From an uncultured Prevotellaceae bacterium (GTDB taxonomy: Bacteria; Bacteroidota; Bacteroidia; Bacteroidales; Bacteroidaceae): a stretch of 64,000 nucleotides of DNA. Every line of letters starts with the position of its first letter. Position 1 is the first letter of the stretch. Shown here piece after piece: positions 46,901-54,414 of the stretch. Under the pieces are notes generated by a model, which saw only the letters and a program-made list of their open reading frames with translations, ran no database searches and was not told the DNA's origin. The stretch lies in contig OMXS01000005.1 of NCBI GenBank assembly GCA_900315095.1, forward strand, positions 62,001-126,000. Reading direction: 5' to 3'. The position numbers and the translations under genes are program-made.

Positions 46901-47102
46901 GGAAGTTTCCGTCGAAGTCGGTCACTGTACCAACGCCCTTCTGTCCCTTCACCGTCACCGTAGCGCCAATGATGCTTTCGCCCGCTTCGTCTGTTACCTG
47001 TCCGCTGACAGCAATGCCTTGCGCATATGCACCAAGTGCACAACAAAGCAACAACGCCAACGTAGGAACGAATCGTTTGAATAGGTTGTTAAATGTTTCC
47101 AT
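43917..47102 (-). CDS. xusA: SusC-like TonB-dependent xylan transporter (first pair)
   Basis: The ATG at 47102 (METFNNLFKRF..) gives 1061 residues with a good signal peptide (LALLLCCALGAYAQ); an in-frame ATG at 47129 would put nine extra residues in front. Domain order: CarboxypepD_reg-like (about 29-105; ISGQVTDEAGESIIGATV type), TonB box region LNEVVVVGFG, plug (RIYIRGAAAWNQDAQPLILVDGVKR, VLKDASATAVYGVEGANGVILITTKRG), then a 22-strand barrel ending RRYNFGVKLYI. It is the first gene of the xylan locus, with a consensus promoter upstream, and corresponds to XusA in the known order. Confidence 0.93.
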   Translation of the reverse strand: METFNNLFKRFVPTLALLLCCALGAYAQGIAVSGQVTDEAGESIIGATVTVKGQKGVGTVTDFDGNFHITVPSERSVIQVTYVGMNAEEVTVGRQRTLKIVMSEDNNQLNEVVVVGFGQQKKASVVGAITQTTGEVLERSAGIGSVGAALTGNLPGIATIASTGQPGEEDPRIYIRGAAAWNQDAQPLILVDGVKREIKSVDITSVATVSVLKDASATAVYGVEGANGVILITTKRGVEGKARIDVGFNATLKAVSKLPRKYDSYDGYMLRNQAIEHELALPTGAASWSYYRPQTFVNLFRNQDYTVRSNYNADGNYLGDYSQAERYPNVDWQKEMFKTTALSYNTYINFSGGTSFVKYFVAFDFQNEGDMTRIWDNHQGYEGGYSYNRLNVRSNLDFQITKTTQFKVNLAGSNAQQKTPHYYWGNDGEFFQQQNWAGAYGMAPNIFPVQFSDGSWGYAQASNVVNSPKSIATSGYSLNTITRVFTDFALEQNLDFVTKGLVARGTISWDNQFNEGERGIYDTHQAKEALIVPEDGEFLPSQNCTVDANTGFDFYEKLEWRPEQGKVTSTYRATEMSLQLFWGRQLGKHNVTAMGNWKRRINASGSDLEWRREDWVFRTTYDYDSKYFAEFNGAYNGSQRFSPDYRFAFFCSGAAGWMLSEEKFMKKLKDKHIVDMFKIRGSIGQIGDDSAGKRFAYMTEWSVVGPYKVTIDNTDSPFTGYKESGVAAPDLRWAKVTKMNIGFDYAFLGGMFAGSFDWFRDNRSDIFISGNNRSVPSYYGAAMTPDVNKGRIRNTGFEVELRFNKVLSNGMRFWANTNYTYAHNKIIEKDDPALIPNYRKAEGYSQGQMSSFIDNGFIRTYDELYSAPERDANDDQVLIGDHYIVDFNGDGKVDETNDPAPYGYTGTPEHTYNATIGWEWKGFSIFAQWYGASGVTRDVGLASFVDKRLTVFDNGTWWNPADGSGKVVPPRFASQVSYNDGTQFLFDGSYLRLKNVEVAYTWTKGWIKKLGFSSLKIYLNGNNLLLITKMPDDRESNFGWGGGGGAYPTVRRYNFGVKLYI

Positions 47103-47494
47103 AAAGTTAATATTTATTTGTATTGTCATCTACATAATTTTTACGCTAGACATGGTAAAGAATGCTAGTGTTACTATTACAAGGTTTTGCAAAGTTAAAA
47201 GGATTTAACTGATTGTCCAAATATTTTTGGTTAAAATCTTGGGGGTTTAGCCAAAATAAGAGACAAAAACAAAAAAATGCAACATGAAACAAAAAAACGC
47301 ATACATAACGACTTCCAATAAAGACGTATTATTACACTTATTCCTTAATGCTACTATTATAAGACTCAGAAAGTACAATCATTCACATTTCACAACTACA
47401 AACATCCGCTAATGTCTGTTGAGAGTAATGAGAACACTTTCCGTACACAGTCATACATTTATGCATGTAACATTCAACAAAGTGACTGGCGGCA
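47103..47494. other. Upstream region of the xus operon
   Basis: This 392-base gap lies between xusA and the decayed TolB-like gene. It contains the xus promoter (47190-47221) with an 80-90 base leader. The part from 47225 to 47494 is AT-rich with no ORF and no clear terminator. Binding sites for a xylan regulator would be expected here, but I cannot identify a repeated motif with confidence. Confidence 0.5.
47190..47221 (-). promoter_or_regulatory. Promoter of the xus operon
   Basis: On the minus strand TTTG (47221-47218), a 20-base spacer and TAACTTTG (47197-47190) match the Bacteroidota consensus. Transcription would begin near 47183. Confidence 0.7.
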
Positions 47495-48433
47495 TTATTT
47501 AAGACGCTCGTCACTCTCAATGCGGCGACTAATCTCACGGGAATCAAGACTGACGGCACGAGAGGTGAAGTCCGGGGTGTTATAAGAGTACATCAGGCGG
47601 CGATAGAATGTCTTGGGGTCGCGCTGTGGCAGCAGGAAAGGTTTGGTGACACGTCCCTTATCGTCAACAGATGCAAAATAAAGGCGGGTGTAAAGACCAT
47701 CGTCGCGACGACTGGTAAAGAGGAACCAATGGCTGTTGGCACTCCAGTTGTGGAAACTCTCGGCACGCTTGCTGTTCACTTCATCGATGCTTCGTGTCTC
47801 GCCTGTCCTAAGGTAGAGCATCCACAGGTCGCTCTCCTCATGCCATATAGAGAAGTACCCATAGTTTGCTCGCGTGTACATTATATATTTACCATCATAC
47901 GAGGGGCGTGGCCATGTGACGCTCTTTTCCTCCTGTGAGGCACGAACGAGAGTGTCCACAGTCTCGCCTATCTTACCTGTCTTTTCGTCAAAAGCCACAC
48001 GGCAGAGGTCATATCGTTCCTTGTCGTAGTCGGTGGGATATACTTGACGCTTGGCTGTAATGAAGTAGAGCCACTTGCCGTCGGGCGAGAACACCGGACA
48101 GTTCTCAGCCCAATATTTTTTCATTATCAGAGTGTCGCTCAGCGTCTGGTTTGTCTGTGTATCATATACGAAGACATCCGATGAGGAGTCGTAAACTTCG
48201 ATGCGCTTATTGCTCGCCATATGGAACATCTGCGATGTCTTATTTGTGGAGAAGGCGCAGTAACGGCCACCTGGATGCCAGTAGGGATATACCATCGAAC
48301 CACCAAGCACTTCGTTCTTCGCCTTCAGAAGCACTTCCTTGCCATCGCGGTGGATTATCGTTGCCCCGTGCTCGCCACGCGCATGGAACACATACTGGTC
48401 GGGATTTGTGCGGTTGAGCCATGGTGCAACCAC
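47495..48433 (-). pseudogene. N-terminally truncated TolB-like beta-propeller gene
   Basis: The frame opens only with a GTG at 48433 and gives 312 residues aligned to the C-terminal propeller of the TolB-like lipoproteins (YPYWHPGGRYCAFSTNKTSQ, CPVFSPDGKWLYFIT, SVTWPRPSYDGKYIMYTR, FHNWSANSHWFLFTSRRDDGLYTR). It lacks the signal peptide, the IYPDY..VT.P.N.APL domain and the CxxCH motif. Homology begins at NRTNPDQYVFHARG, just where CxxCH should be, and the frame upstream meets a TAG about 40 bases before. No promoter points at it, since the promoter there drives the divergent esterase. It is most similar to the chimeric gene at 50479. Either a remnant or a cytosolic fragment; remnant is likelier. 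Confidence 0.75.
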
Positions 48434-48514
48434 GTTCGTTTCCCGTCCCGAGGAGTTGCTGGCATGGGACTAAACGCAAATGAGTGTGTATAATACGTTT
48501 TTACTTCCTAAAAC

Positions 48515-48545
48515 TTGCAGCATTCAGTAAATTGTCGTACCTTTG
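48515..48545 (+). promoter_or_regulatory. Promoter of the CE1-type esterase gene
   Basis: TTG at 48515-48517, a 20-base spacer and TACCTTTG at 48538-48545 match the Bacteroidota consensus. The leader to the ATG at 48600 is about 48 bases. Confidence 0.7.
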
Positions 48546-48599
48546 CGTACCCTTATATATAATAATGTATTACAAGCATAAATAATAACTACAACAAAT

Positions 48600-50393
48600 A
48601 TGAAACGATCTTTTCTTTTAACTATTTACATTTCACTACTGCTCTTTTCACTACAGGCTTCTGCCTATGAGCAATTGTCTATTGACATTAACGTAAATGG
48701 TCAGCAGCGAAACATGGTGGTCTTTATTCCAGATGTACTGCCTGCAAAATCACCGCTGTTCATCGTCACCCATGGTATGAACCAAGACCCGGAATACCAG
48801 TATGGCTCCGACAAGATGTACATGCTGATTGACACCGAGAAGTTCGTCGTAGCATACCTGCGCAGCGATGGCAATACATGGGATACCGGCGGCACGAAAG
48901 ACCAGAACTTCGTCATCAAGGCAATCGATGAATTGGCAAACCTCTATGACATCGACAAAGACCGTGTGTATTGGTCTGGCTTCTCCATGGGTTCGATGCT
49001 CATCCACCATTGCATCGCCAACATGCAAAACAAGATTGCTGCCTTTGCTCCCACGAGCGGCATACAGTTCTCTGAGGAGCCCTGGAACAACTGCAGTAAG
49101 CCCGTAAACCTGCTTGAGGTCATTGCCTACGGCGACGAGACGTTCGGCTACGAGGAATATAATATTCATGGTTACATCGAGAACTACGCCTTGCACGACA
49201 ATCACACCCAGTACTCGAAAACCATAGGCTACAAGCCCACCAGTGGCAGTTGGTTTGACGGTGACCTGGAGAAATGGACGGGAGGTCCAAACGGTGGCGA
49301 GGTGTGGCTCTATTCATATAACAACGGCGGCCACTGGCCCAATGATATTAATCCACGTCTCATCTGGAACTTCTGCAAACGCTTCACGCTTAATCAGCCC
49401 AAGGCGAGAATCACTCAGCCAGCAGGAGAGACTACCTATTTATATATGGGACCTGATGGCGAGGCCACATTCCCCGACATCACCATAGAAGCCACCGCTA
49501 CGGCTACCGTTGGTGAGGTAGAGAAGGTAGAGTTCTATGATGGCAACACTCTATTAGAGACACTTACAGCCCAGCCTTACACCGCAACGCTGACTGCCCC
49601 ACAAGCCGGACAACATGAGTTGCGCGTCGTGGTGACCGACACCAATGGAAAGAAGGGAGAGAGTTCGTGCGTGGTGAACTGCGTCGCTTCTACCAACTAC
49701 GACATGATTCAGACGTTCACCACCGAGGGCATTGTGCCACAGAACTGGTACGTGTGCAACGGCAAGATTAAACGTGTGGGCGGCGGACTTCCCTATTCCA
49801 ATGGTTGTCGCCTTCTGCACTTCACGAACACGAAACGAGGCTTCGAATATGGACTCCTCGTGCAGAACCCTGGTGGCAAGGAAAAAAAAGCATGGGCTAA
49901 ATTTGGCGACAATGCCGCACGTTCGTACATGACACTGCATGCAGGACATTATTCTATCAAAAGCAGGGTATGTAACTGGGACCAGCCAGATTTTACATCA
50001 GTCACCTACACCATAGAGGACCTCAACGGACAGGAAATGGCATCCAAGACTTTCACGCCCACCGTTAATATCGGTGGCGACACAAGCAACAGTTTCTCTG
50101 GCGGTAGGGGACAGACTTTCGATTTCGACATTCCTGAAACAGGTGAATATGTCTTCACTGTTTATACCGATGCCGTAAAGAATGCCGACTTCGTACTTGG
50201 AATGTCCACTATACAGGCCAAGTCGTTCGTTACAACAGGTATCAAGGAGATAAACACCAACTCTGAAAAAGTACAGTCAAAGAAGAGCGGATGCTATGAC
50301 CTCAGCGGTCGCAAGGTATCAGAAAGCAATACAACGAATGGTCTGAAACCAGGCATTTACATCATCAACGGACGCAAAACCGTCATCCGATAA
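48600..50393 (+). CDS. Secreted CE1/PHB-depolymerase-like esterase with Ig-like domain and sorting tail
   Basis: This 597-residue protein has a signal peptide (to SAY, residue 23). An alpha/beta-hydrolase domain of the LpqC/polyhydroxybutyrate depolymerase type, used by many feruloyl and acetyl xylan esterases, spans 25-265: FIVTHGMNQDPEYQYG, nucleophile Ser129 in SGFSMGS, Asp179 in AYGDE and His245 in NGGHWP. An Ig-like domain follows (about 270-365; VEKVEFYDGNTLLETLTAQPYT), then a jelly-roll-like region, and the tail CYDLSGRKV..PGIYIINGRKTVIR shared with other enzymes of the locus. It is the only plus-strand gene between 21.3 and 64 kb, flanked on both sides by broken TolB-like genes. Feruloyl or acetyl esterase activity on xylan is inferred from context. 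Confidence 0.85.
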   Translation: MKRSFLLTIYISLLLFSLQASAYEQLSIDINVNGQQRNMVVFIPDVLPAKSPLFIVTHGMNQDPEYQYGSDKMYMLIDTEKFVVAYLRSDGNTWDTGGTKDQNFVIKAIDELANLYDIDKDRVYWSGFSMGSMLIHHCIANMQNKIAAFAPTSGIQFSEEPWNNCSKPVNLLEVIAYGDETFGYEEYNIHGYIENYALHDNHTQYSKTIGYKPTSGSWFDGDLEKWTGGPNGGEVWLYSYNNGGHWPNDINPRLIWNFCKRFTLNQPKARITQPAGETTYLYMGPDGEATFPDITIEATATATVGEVEKVEFYDGNTLLETLTAQPYTATLTAPQAGQHELRVVVTDTNGKKGESSCVVNCVASTNYDMIQTFTTEGIVPQNWYVCNGKIKRVGGGLPYSNGCRLLHFTNTKRGFEYGLLVQNPGGKEKKAWAKFGDNAARSYMTLHAGHYSIKSRVCNWDQPDFTSVTYTIEDLNGQEMASKTFTPTVNIGGDTSNSFSGGRGQTFDFDIPETGEYVFTVYTDAVKNADFVLGMSTIQAKSFVTTGIKEINTNSEKVQSKKSGCYDLSGRKVSESNTTNGLKPGIYIINGRKTVIR

Positions 50394-50403
50394 TAGGATT
50401 ATT

Positions 50404-50460
50404 ACTACGAATTACACGGATTGTCATTTTAAGATTCGTTCAATTCGCGTAATTCGTAGT
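50404..50460. repeat. Inverted repeat between esterase and chimeric gene
   Basis: ACTACGAATTAC (50404-50415) is the exact reverse complement of GTAATTCGTAGT (50449-50460), with further imperfect pairing inside. It separates two convergent genes and may end transcription from both sides. Confidence 0.6.
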
Positions 50461-50478
50461 ATATATATAACTCGAAGT

Positions 50479-51363
50479 TTATTTAGTACTTACACGTTCC
50501 TCACTCTCGATTCTCCTGCTCATATCACGGGAATCGAGGTCCAAGGGGCGTGTGGCAAAGTCTGGAGTGTTATACGAATAGAGCAACCGGCGATAATACT
50601 GCTTGGGGTTGTGCTGTGGTAATAGGAAAGGCTTGGTGGCCTTACCATTCTCATCCAGGCAGGAGAAGTAGATACGGGTATAGAGACCATCGTCACGGCG
50701 ACTGGTGAAAAGGAACCAGCGGCTGCCAGTGCTCCAGTTGTGCAGGCTCTCAGTCTGAGGGCTGTTCACGGTGTCCATAGGACGCGTCTCGCCAGTCTTC
50801 ATGTCGAGTAGCCACAGGTCAGCCTCGGGATGCCATACCGAGAAATAGCCAAAGTCAGTCTGGGTGTACATGATGTAGCGTCCGTCGTAAGAGGGACGGG
50901 GCCACGTAACGCTCTTGCCTGTGACAGTAGTATTGATGAGGGTATCAACCTGCTCGCCCAGACGTCCTGTATGGGCATTAAAGGCGACGCGACAGAGACT
51001 GTAACACTCTTTGTCATAGTCGGTGGGATAGAACTGCCGCTTGTCCTTGATATTTGGGAAGAACTGTCGAAGCAGTTTGGAAGAAAGCTTCTGGGCGAGA
51101 ACGAAAAGAATGGCATAGGCCAAAGCCCCGTTGACAGGATTCAGGAAAAACTGTGCAATACATTCGCCCAAATACTGAGCCATTCCGCCTGGCAGCACAA
51201 GGCGCTCTGTCAGATAGTCGCAGTTCCATAGGAACAATACTGACATCTCCCTTGCCACTGGTATGAATGGATAGCCGAATAGCCAGAAACAGAACACCAC
51301 GATGGCCAAAAGAGCCACCGCTACATGTTCCAAGTATCGGAATATGATGGCTTTTATACTCAT
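50479..51363 (-). CDS. In-frame chimera: DUF6057-like N-terminus fused to a TolB-like C-terminus
   Basis: This ORF of 294 residues has an ATG six bases after the TolB-like gene at 51369. Residues 1 to about 105 are the N-terminus of a DUF6057-like membrane protein: two membrane segments and LPGGMAQYLGECIAQFFLNPVNG, which matches the conserved motif of the full-length copies. From KRQFYPTDYDKE (about 107) to the end it is the last 185 residues of a TolB-like propeller, closely similar to the remnant at 47495 (YPTDYDKE.Y.LCRVAF, SVTWPRPSYDGRYIMYT, FLFTSRRDDGLYTRIYF). An internal deletion spanning the end of a DUF6057 gene and the start of the next TolB-like gene explains this exactly. Whether the product is stable is unknown; the intact frame may be chance or recent. 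Confidence 0.82.
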   Translation of the reverse strand: MSIKAIIFRYLEHVAVALLAIVVFCFWLFGYPFIPVAREMSVLFLWNCDYLTERLVLPGGMAQYLGECIAQFFLNPVNGALAYAILFVLAQKLSSKLLRQFFPNIKDKRQFYPTDYDKECYSLCRVAFNAHTGRLGEQVDTLINTTVTGKSVTWPRPSYDGRYIMYTQTDFGYFSVWHPEADLWLLDMKTGETRPMDTVNSPQTESLHNWSTGSRWFLFTSRRDDGLYTRIYFSCLDENGKATKPFLLPQHNPKQYYRRLLYSYNTPDFATRPLDLDSRDMSRRIESEERVSTK

Positions 51364-51368
51364 AAGCT

Positions 51369-52859
51369 TTACTTGCGCACGCCTATGTCCTTGCGGTACT
51401 CATCGTTGATGACACTACTAGCCTTATTACCGTCAAAGCGAGTTGGACCAATGATGAAATCGGGCACATTGAAGGAAAGGAAACGGTCGCGATAGAAACG
51501 GCGCGGGTTTCGCTGCGGCAACATAAAAGCTTTGGTAACATTACCCTTGGCATCTATGTGACAAAAATAGGGCCGTGTGAAGAGACCATCGTCACGTCGT
51601 GAGCTGAGCACCATCCAACGTGAGTTCGTGCTCCAGTTGTGGAACGATTCGGTATCTTTAGAGTTAGCCGCAGTCATGGGACGGCTCTCCCCCGTAGAGA
51701 GGTCGAGCAGATAGAGGTCGGCCTCGTGATGCCAAATGCTGAATTGCCCGTAGTCGGAGAGAGTGTAACAGAGGTAACGCCCGTCGTAGGAGGGACGAGG
51801 GAAAGACACCGACTTATGTTGAGCCTCAGCATCGATAATGGTTTCTATACTGTCACCAAAGGTGCCTGTTGCGGGATCGAAATCGACGCGACAGAGGTTA
51901 TAGCGTATTGAGTCAAGCTGATGACTGCCCTCAGGCAGAGCGCGTGCTGAACAGAAATAAAGCGAACGACCGTCAGCCGAGAAAACGGGGAATGTCTCAT
52001 ATATAGAGTCATTTTTGAGAAGGGGCGAGAGCAACAGCTCATTTTTCTCAACGTCATAGACCTGAAGGTCGGAGGCTGTATCAAAGACCTCGATGCGGTT
52101 GTGGTTGGCACTATGGAACAACTGGTTCGTAGTATTTGTAGAATAAGCGATATATCGTCCCGAAGGATGCCAGTATGGATAGACGCAAAGGCCGAGAGTC
52201 TGGTCGGTCTTAGTGTTGTAAGCGGTGACAGGGCCATAGTTTTGGCGCAGCAGCGTGGCACCATGAGGTCCACGGATATGAAGACTCATGTCAGCAGGGT
52301 TACCACGGTTGAAGCTATGGCAGTTGACACATCCCTCGAACTGGGTGTTCTCAATCAACGGACGCTCATCGAATGAGGAGAGGTCGCGTTCATAAATGCC
52401 CATCTTACTCCACACCTCGTAACCAGGCTCTATAAGACGATAACAGATGCCGTAGTCAATGCTGTCAGGACTGACATATATTGAAAAAGGACGATAGGTG
52501 TGCCAGCCGTCGTCATACTTCGCCGAGACAGTAATGCTGAGCGAGCCACCACGGTTCTGCCCGAGCATATCTTTCCAGTCGTCAATGTCGAAATCGACAG
52601 ACTCTTTTCCTTGGCTATGCAGGTTGTTTCCGTGACTATCTGTTATGACCGCATCGATACATGAAGCCTTCTCATCTGCCATACAGAAGTCGAGAGGAGC
52701 AATGTTCACGGGTATAGTGACCCCGATGTAATCGGGATAGATATTAGGCTGAGCCGTCTCTTGCTTGGCATCGCTGACAGTCTCTGTACAAGCTGCCACG
52801 AGGTAAGAGGCAAGGAGCAAGAGGCAAGAGGCAAGAAGTATATGTAGAGTTCTTTTCAT
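51369..52859 (-). CDS. TolB-like beta-propeller lipoprotein with a CxxCH motif (copy B)
   Basis: This protein of 496 residues has lipobox YLVAAC (Cys24). NIYPDYIGVTIPVNIAPLDF begins the N-terminal domain; GCVNCH (Cys177, Cys180, His181) lies at its end, at nearly the same distance from the lipid Cys as in copy A. Propeller blades follow: GLCVYPYWHPSGRYIAYSTN, FPVFSADGRSLYFCS, SVSFPRPSYDGRYLCYT and FHNWSTNSRWMVLSSRRDDGLFTR. Residues 7-18 of the signal peptide are encoded by five AAGAGGC-like heptamers (52805-52839). The gene overlaps the end of the DUF6057-like gene at 52856 by four bases, so the two are translationally coupled. Confidence 0.86.
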   Translation of the reverse strand: MKRTLHILLASCLLLLASYLVAACTETVSDAKQETAQPNIYPDYIGVTIPVNIAPLDFCMADEKASCIDAVITDSHGNNLHSQGKESVDFDIDDWKDMLGQNRGGSLSITVSAKYDDGWHTYRPFSIYVSPDSIDYGICYRLIEPGYEVWSKMGIYERDLSSFDERPLIENTQFEGCVNCHSFNRGNPADMSLHIRGPHGATLLRQNYGPVTAYNTKTDQTLGLCVYPYWHPSGRYIAYSTNTTNQLFHSANHNRIEVFDTASDLQVYDVEKNELLLSPLLKNDSIYETFPVFSADGRSLYFCSARALPEGSHQLDSIRYNLCRVDFDPATGTFGDSIETIIDAEAQHKSVSFPRPSYDGRYLCYTLSDYGQFSIWHHEADLYLLDLSTGESRPMTAANSKDTESFHNWSTNSRWMVLSSRRDDGLFTRPYFCHIDAKGNVTKAFMLPQRNPRRFYRDRFLSFNVPDFIIGPTRFDGNKASSVINDEYRKDIGVRK

Positions 52860-54394
52860 TGCTTGGTGGAAGTGTTTAATAGTAATTTATTATATCTTTC
52901 ACGGTCATTTGTCAGTATATAGTAGGCCACCAGATATTGATATGCCAAACTATTGTCTTTGTTGCTGAAGTAAAGGCTTTCGAGCATATCAGGCGTCACA
53001 TGGTCGCTGAAAAAAGCATTATCTTTATAGACAGACTTGCGCAGGTGTCCGTATTCGGGATGCTTGGCTATCGCCTCTTCATTACCCAACAGTTGTAATG
53101 TCTCATTCGCCCAGTCACTATAGAAAAGTGTCTTCTGCAGGGCCGTGAGATATTTTCGTGCCACCTCATAATTGCCGTTTATCAGGTTGGTCTGAGCCAA
53201 TCGTTTGTAGCATCGTCCACTCTTCTGGAAGTCAAGAATCGCTTCCTGGGCCTCGAACACCGTTCGCTGTGCGACATTTATCATACCCAACTGATAGAAG
53301 GCCTCGGCAGTAGGCAGAGGACTGGTAGCATCGCTTTGGACATCGGGTAAGAGACCCAAGATGCCGTTCTGGTTAAATTCAAACAGGTGGTCAGCGAGCA
53401 GACCATGCATACCCAAGGCAAGATTCTGCACCGTCACTCCAATCTGATTGTTAGGTTTTTCAGCGTTGATGGTGGCGAGTATGCGGTTCCATTGCTGGTG
53501 GCGCGCCATGAAGTCATATTGCATCACCTTCTCTGCCTTGAGATTGCTGTATTTCCATACAGCACAGAGACCACAGAGGAAACAGAGGGCACAGAGTATA
53601 AGGGTTTTGAGGTTTTGAGACTTTGATGTTGCTGGTTTATTACAGAAACGGGCAATGAGTGCAAGGACGAAGACTGACAGGGCAGCAGACCATAGCAGGA
53701 CAGGAATCACCGTCGGGTAACGATAGTAATGTATGCCTGTCCATAGACTGCGGGGGGATACAGGAAGATGTGTTGACAGAATAACTATCATTATTCCCAA
53801 CAGTACAATCGCTCCATAATACCATATAGAGTATTTATGTCGTGGAATCTGCAAAAGAAAGAACACCACACATACAGGACCCACTATCCAATAGAGTATA
53901 GGAACGGCGGCAAAGAGAAGAATGAGCCGCAGCCAGGGGGTTGGATGTTTGGGAGATTGGTCGTCTGGTCGTTCAGGAACTAGGGCAAAGAGGCATGAGG
54001 CGAGAAGAGTGAGCAAGACAGCCCAGACGCCGCCCAACAGCGCATTCTCGTCGAGCAAGAAAAGCCAAAGCAGAAACGAAGGGATGAAAGAAGCCCCCTC
54101 CCAACCTCCCCCCAAGGGGGAGAAGAGCCGCAGGACGAGGAGCTGTATGGCAGAGAGTAGGAGTGCGATGATCAGAGCGCCCACCCAGGCATAAAGGAAA
54201 AACTGCGTGCAGAAGCGTCCCAGCAGGTCGGCAACGCCGCCTGGCAGCCTGACGATGTCCCACACGTATGTGCTATCGAAAAGGAAAAGCTGATACTGCT
54301 CCTGATAATGCAGATGATGCGGATAGGCCAGCCCGAAAAAGAGAAGGACCGCCACACCGAAAAGGAGAGTATATATACCACGCAGGTTCTTCAT
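52856..54394 (-). CDS. DUF6057-like polytopic membrane protein (copy B)
   Basis: This 512-residue protein has about ten membrane segments to about residue 290 and then a helical TPR-like soluble half (YKRLAQTNLINGNYEVARKYLTALQKTLFYSDWAN). The shared motif reads RLPGGVADLLGRFCTQFFLYAWVG. Two stretches look like repeat insertions in coding DNA: LFSPLGGGWEGASF at about residue 90-103 comes from the GC-rich palindromic word at 54091-54127, and LCALCFLCGLCAV at about 266-278 comes from four 9-bp CACAGAG(nn) units at 53563-53598. The gene is followed with a four-base overlap by copy B of the TolB-like lipoprotein. No function is known for the family. Confidence 0.8.
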   Translation of the reverse strand: MKNLRGIYTLLFGVAVLLFFGLAYPHHLHYQEQYQLFLFDSTYVWDIVRLPGGVADLLGRFCTQFFLYAWVGALIIALLLSAIQLLVLRLFSPLGGGWEGASFIPSFLLWLFLLDENALLGGVWAVLLTLLASCLFALVPERPDDQSPKHPTPWLRLILLFAAVPILYWIVGPVCVVFFLLQIPRHKYSIWYYGAIVLLGIMIVILSTHLPVSPRSLWTGIHYYRYPTVIPVLLWSAALSVFVLALIARFCNKPATSKSQNLKTLILCALCFLCGLCAVWKYSNLKAEKVMQYDFMARHQQWNRILATINAEKPNNQIGVTVQNLALGMHGLLADHLFEFNQNGILGLLPDVQSDATSPLPTAEAFYQLGMINVAQRTVFEAQEAILDFQKSGRCYKRLAQTNLINGNYEVARKYLTALQKTLFYSDWANETLQLLGNEEAIAKHPEYGHLRKSVYKDNAFFSDHVTPDMLESLYFSNKDNSLAYQYLVAYYILTNDRERYNKLLLNTSTKQ

Positions 54395-54414
54395 CTCTTA
54401 ATTCTTAACTATTA

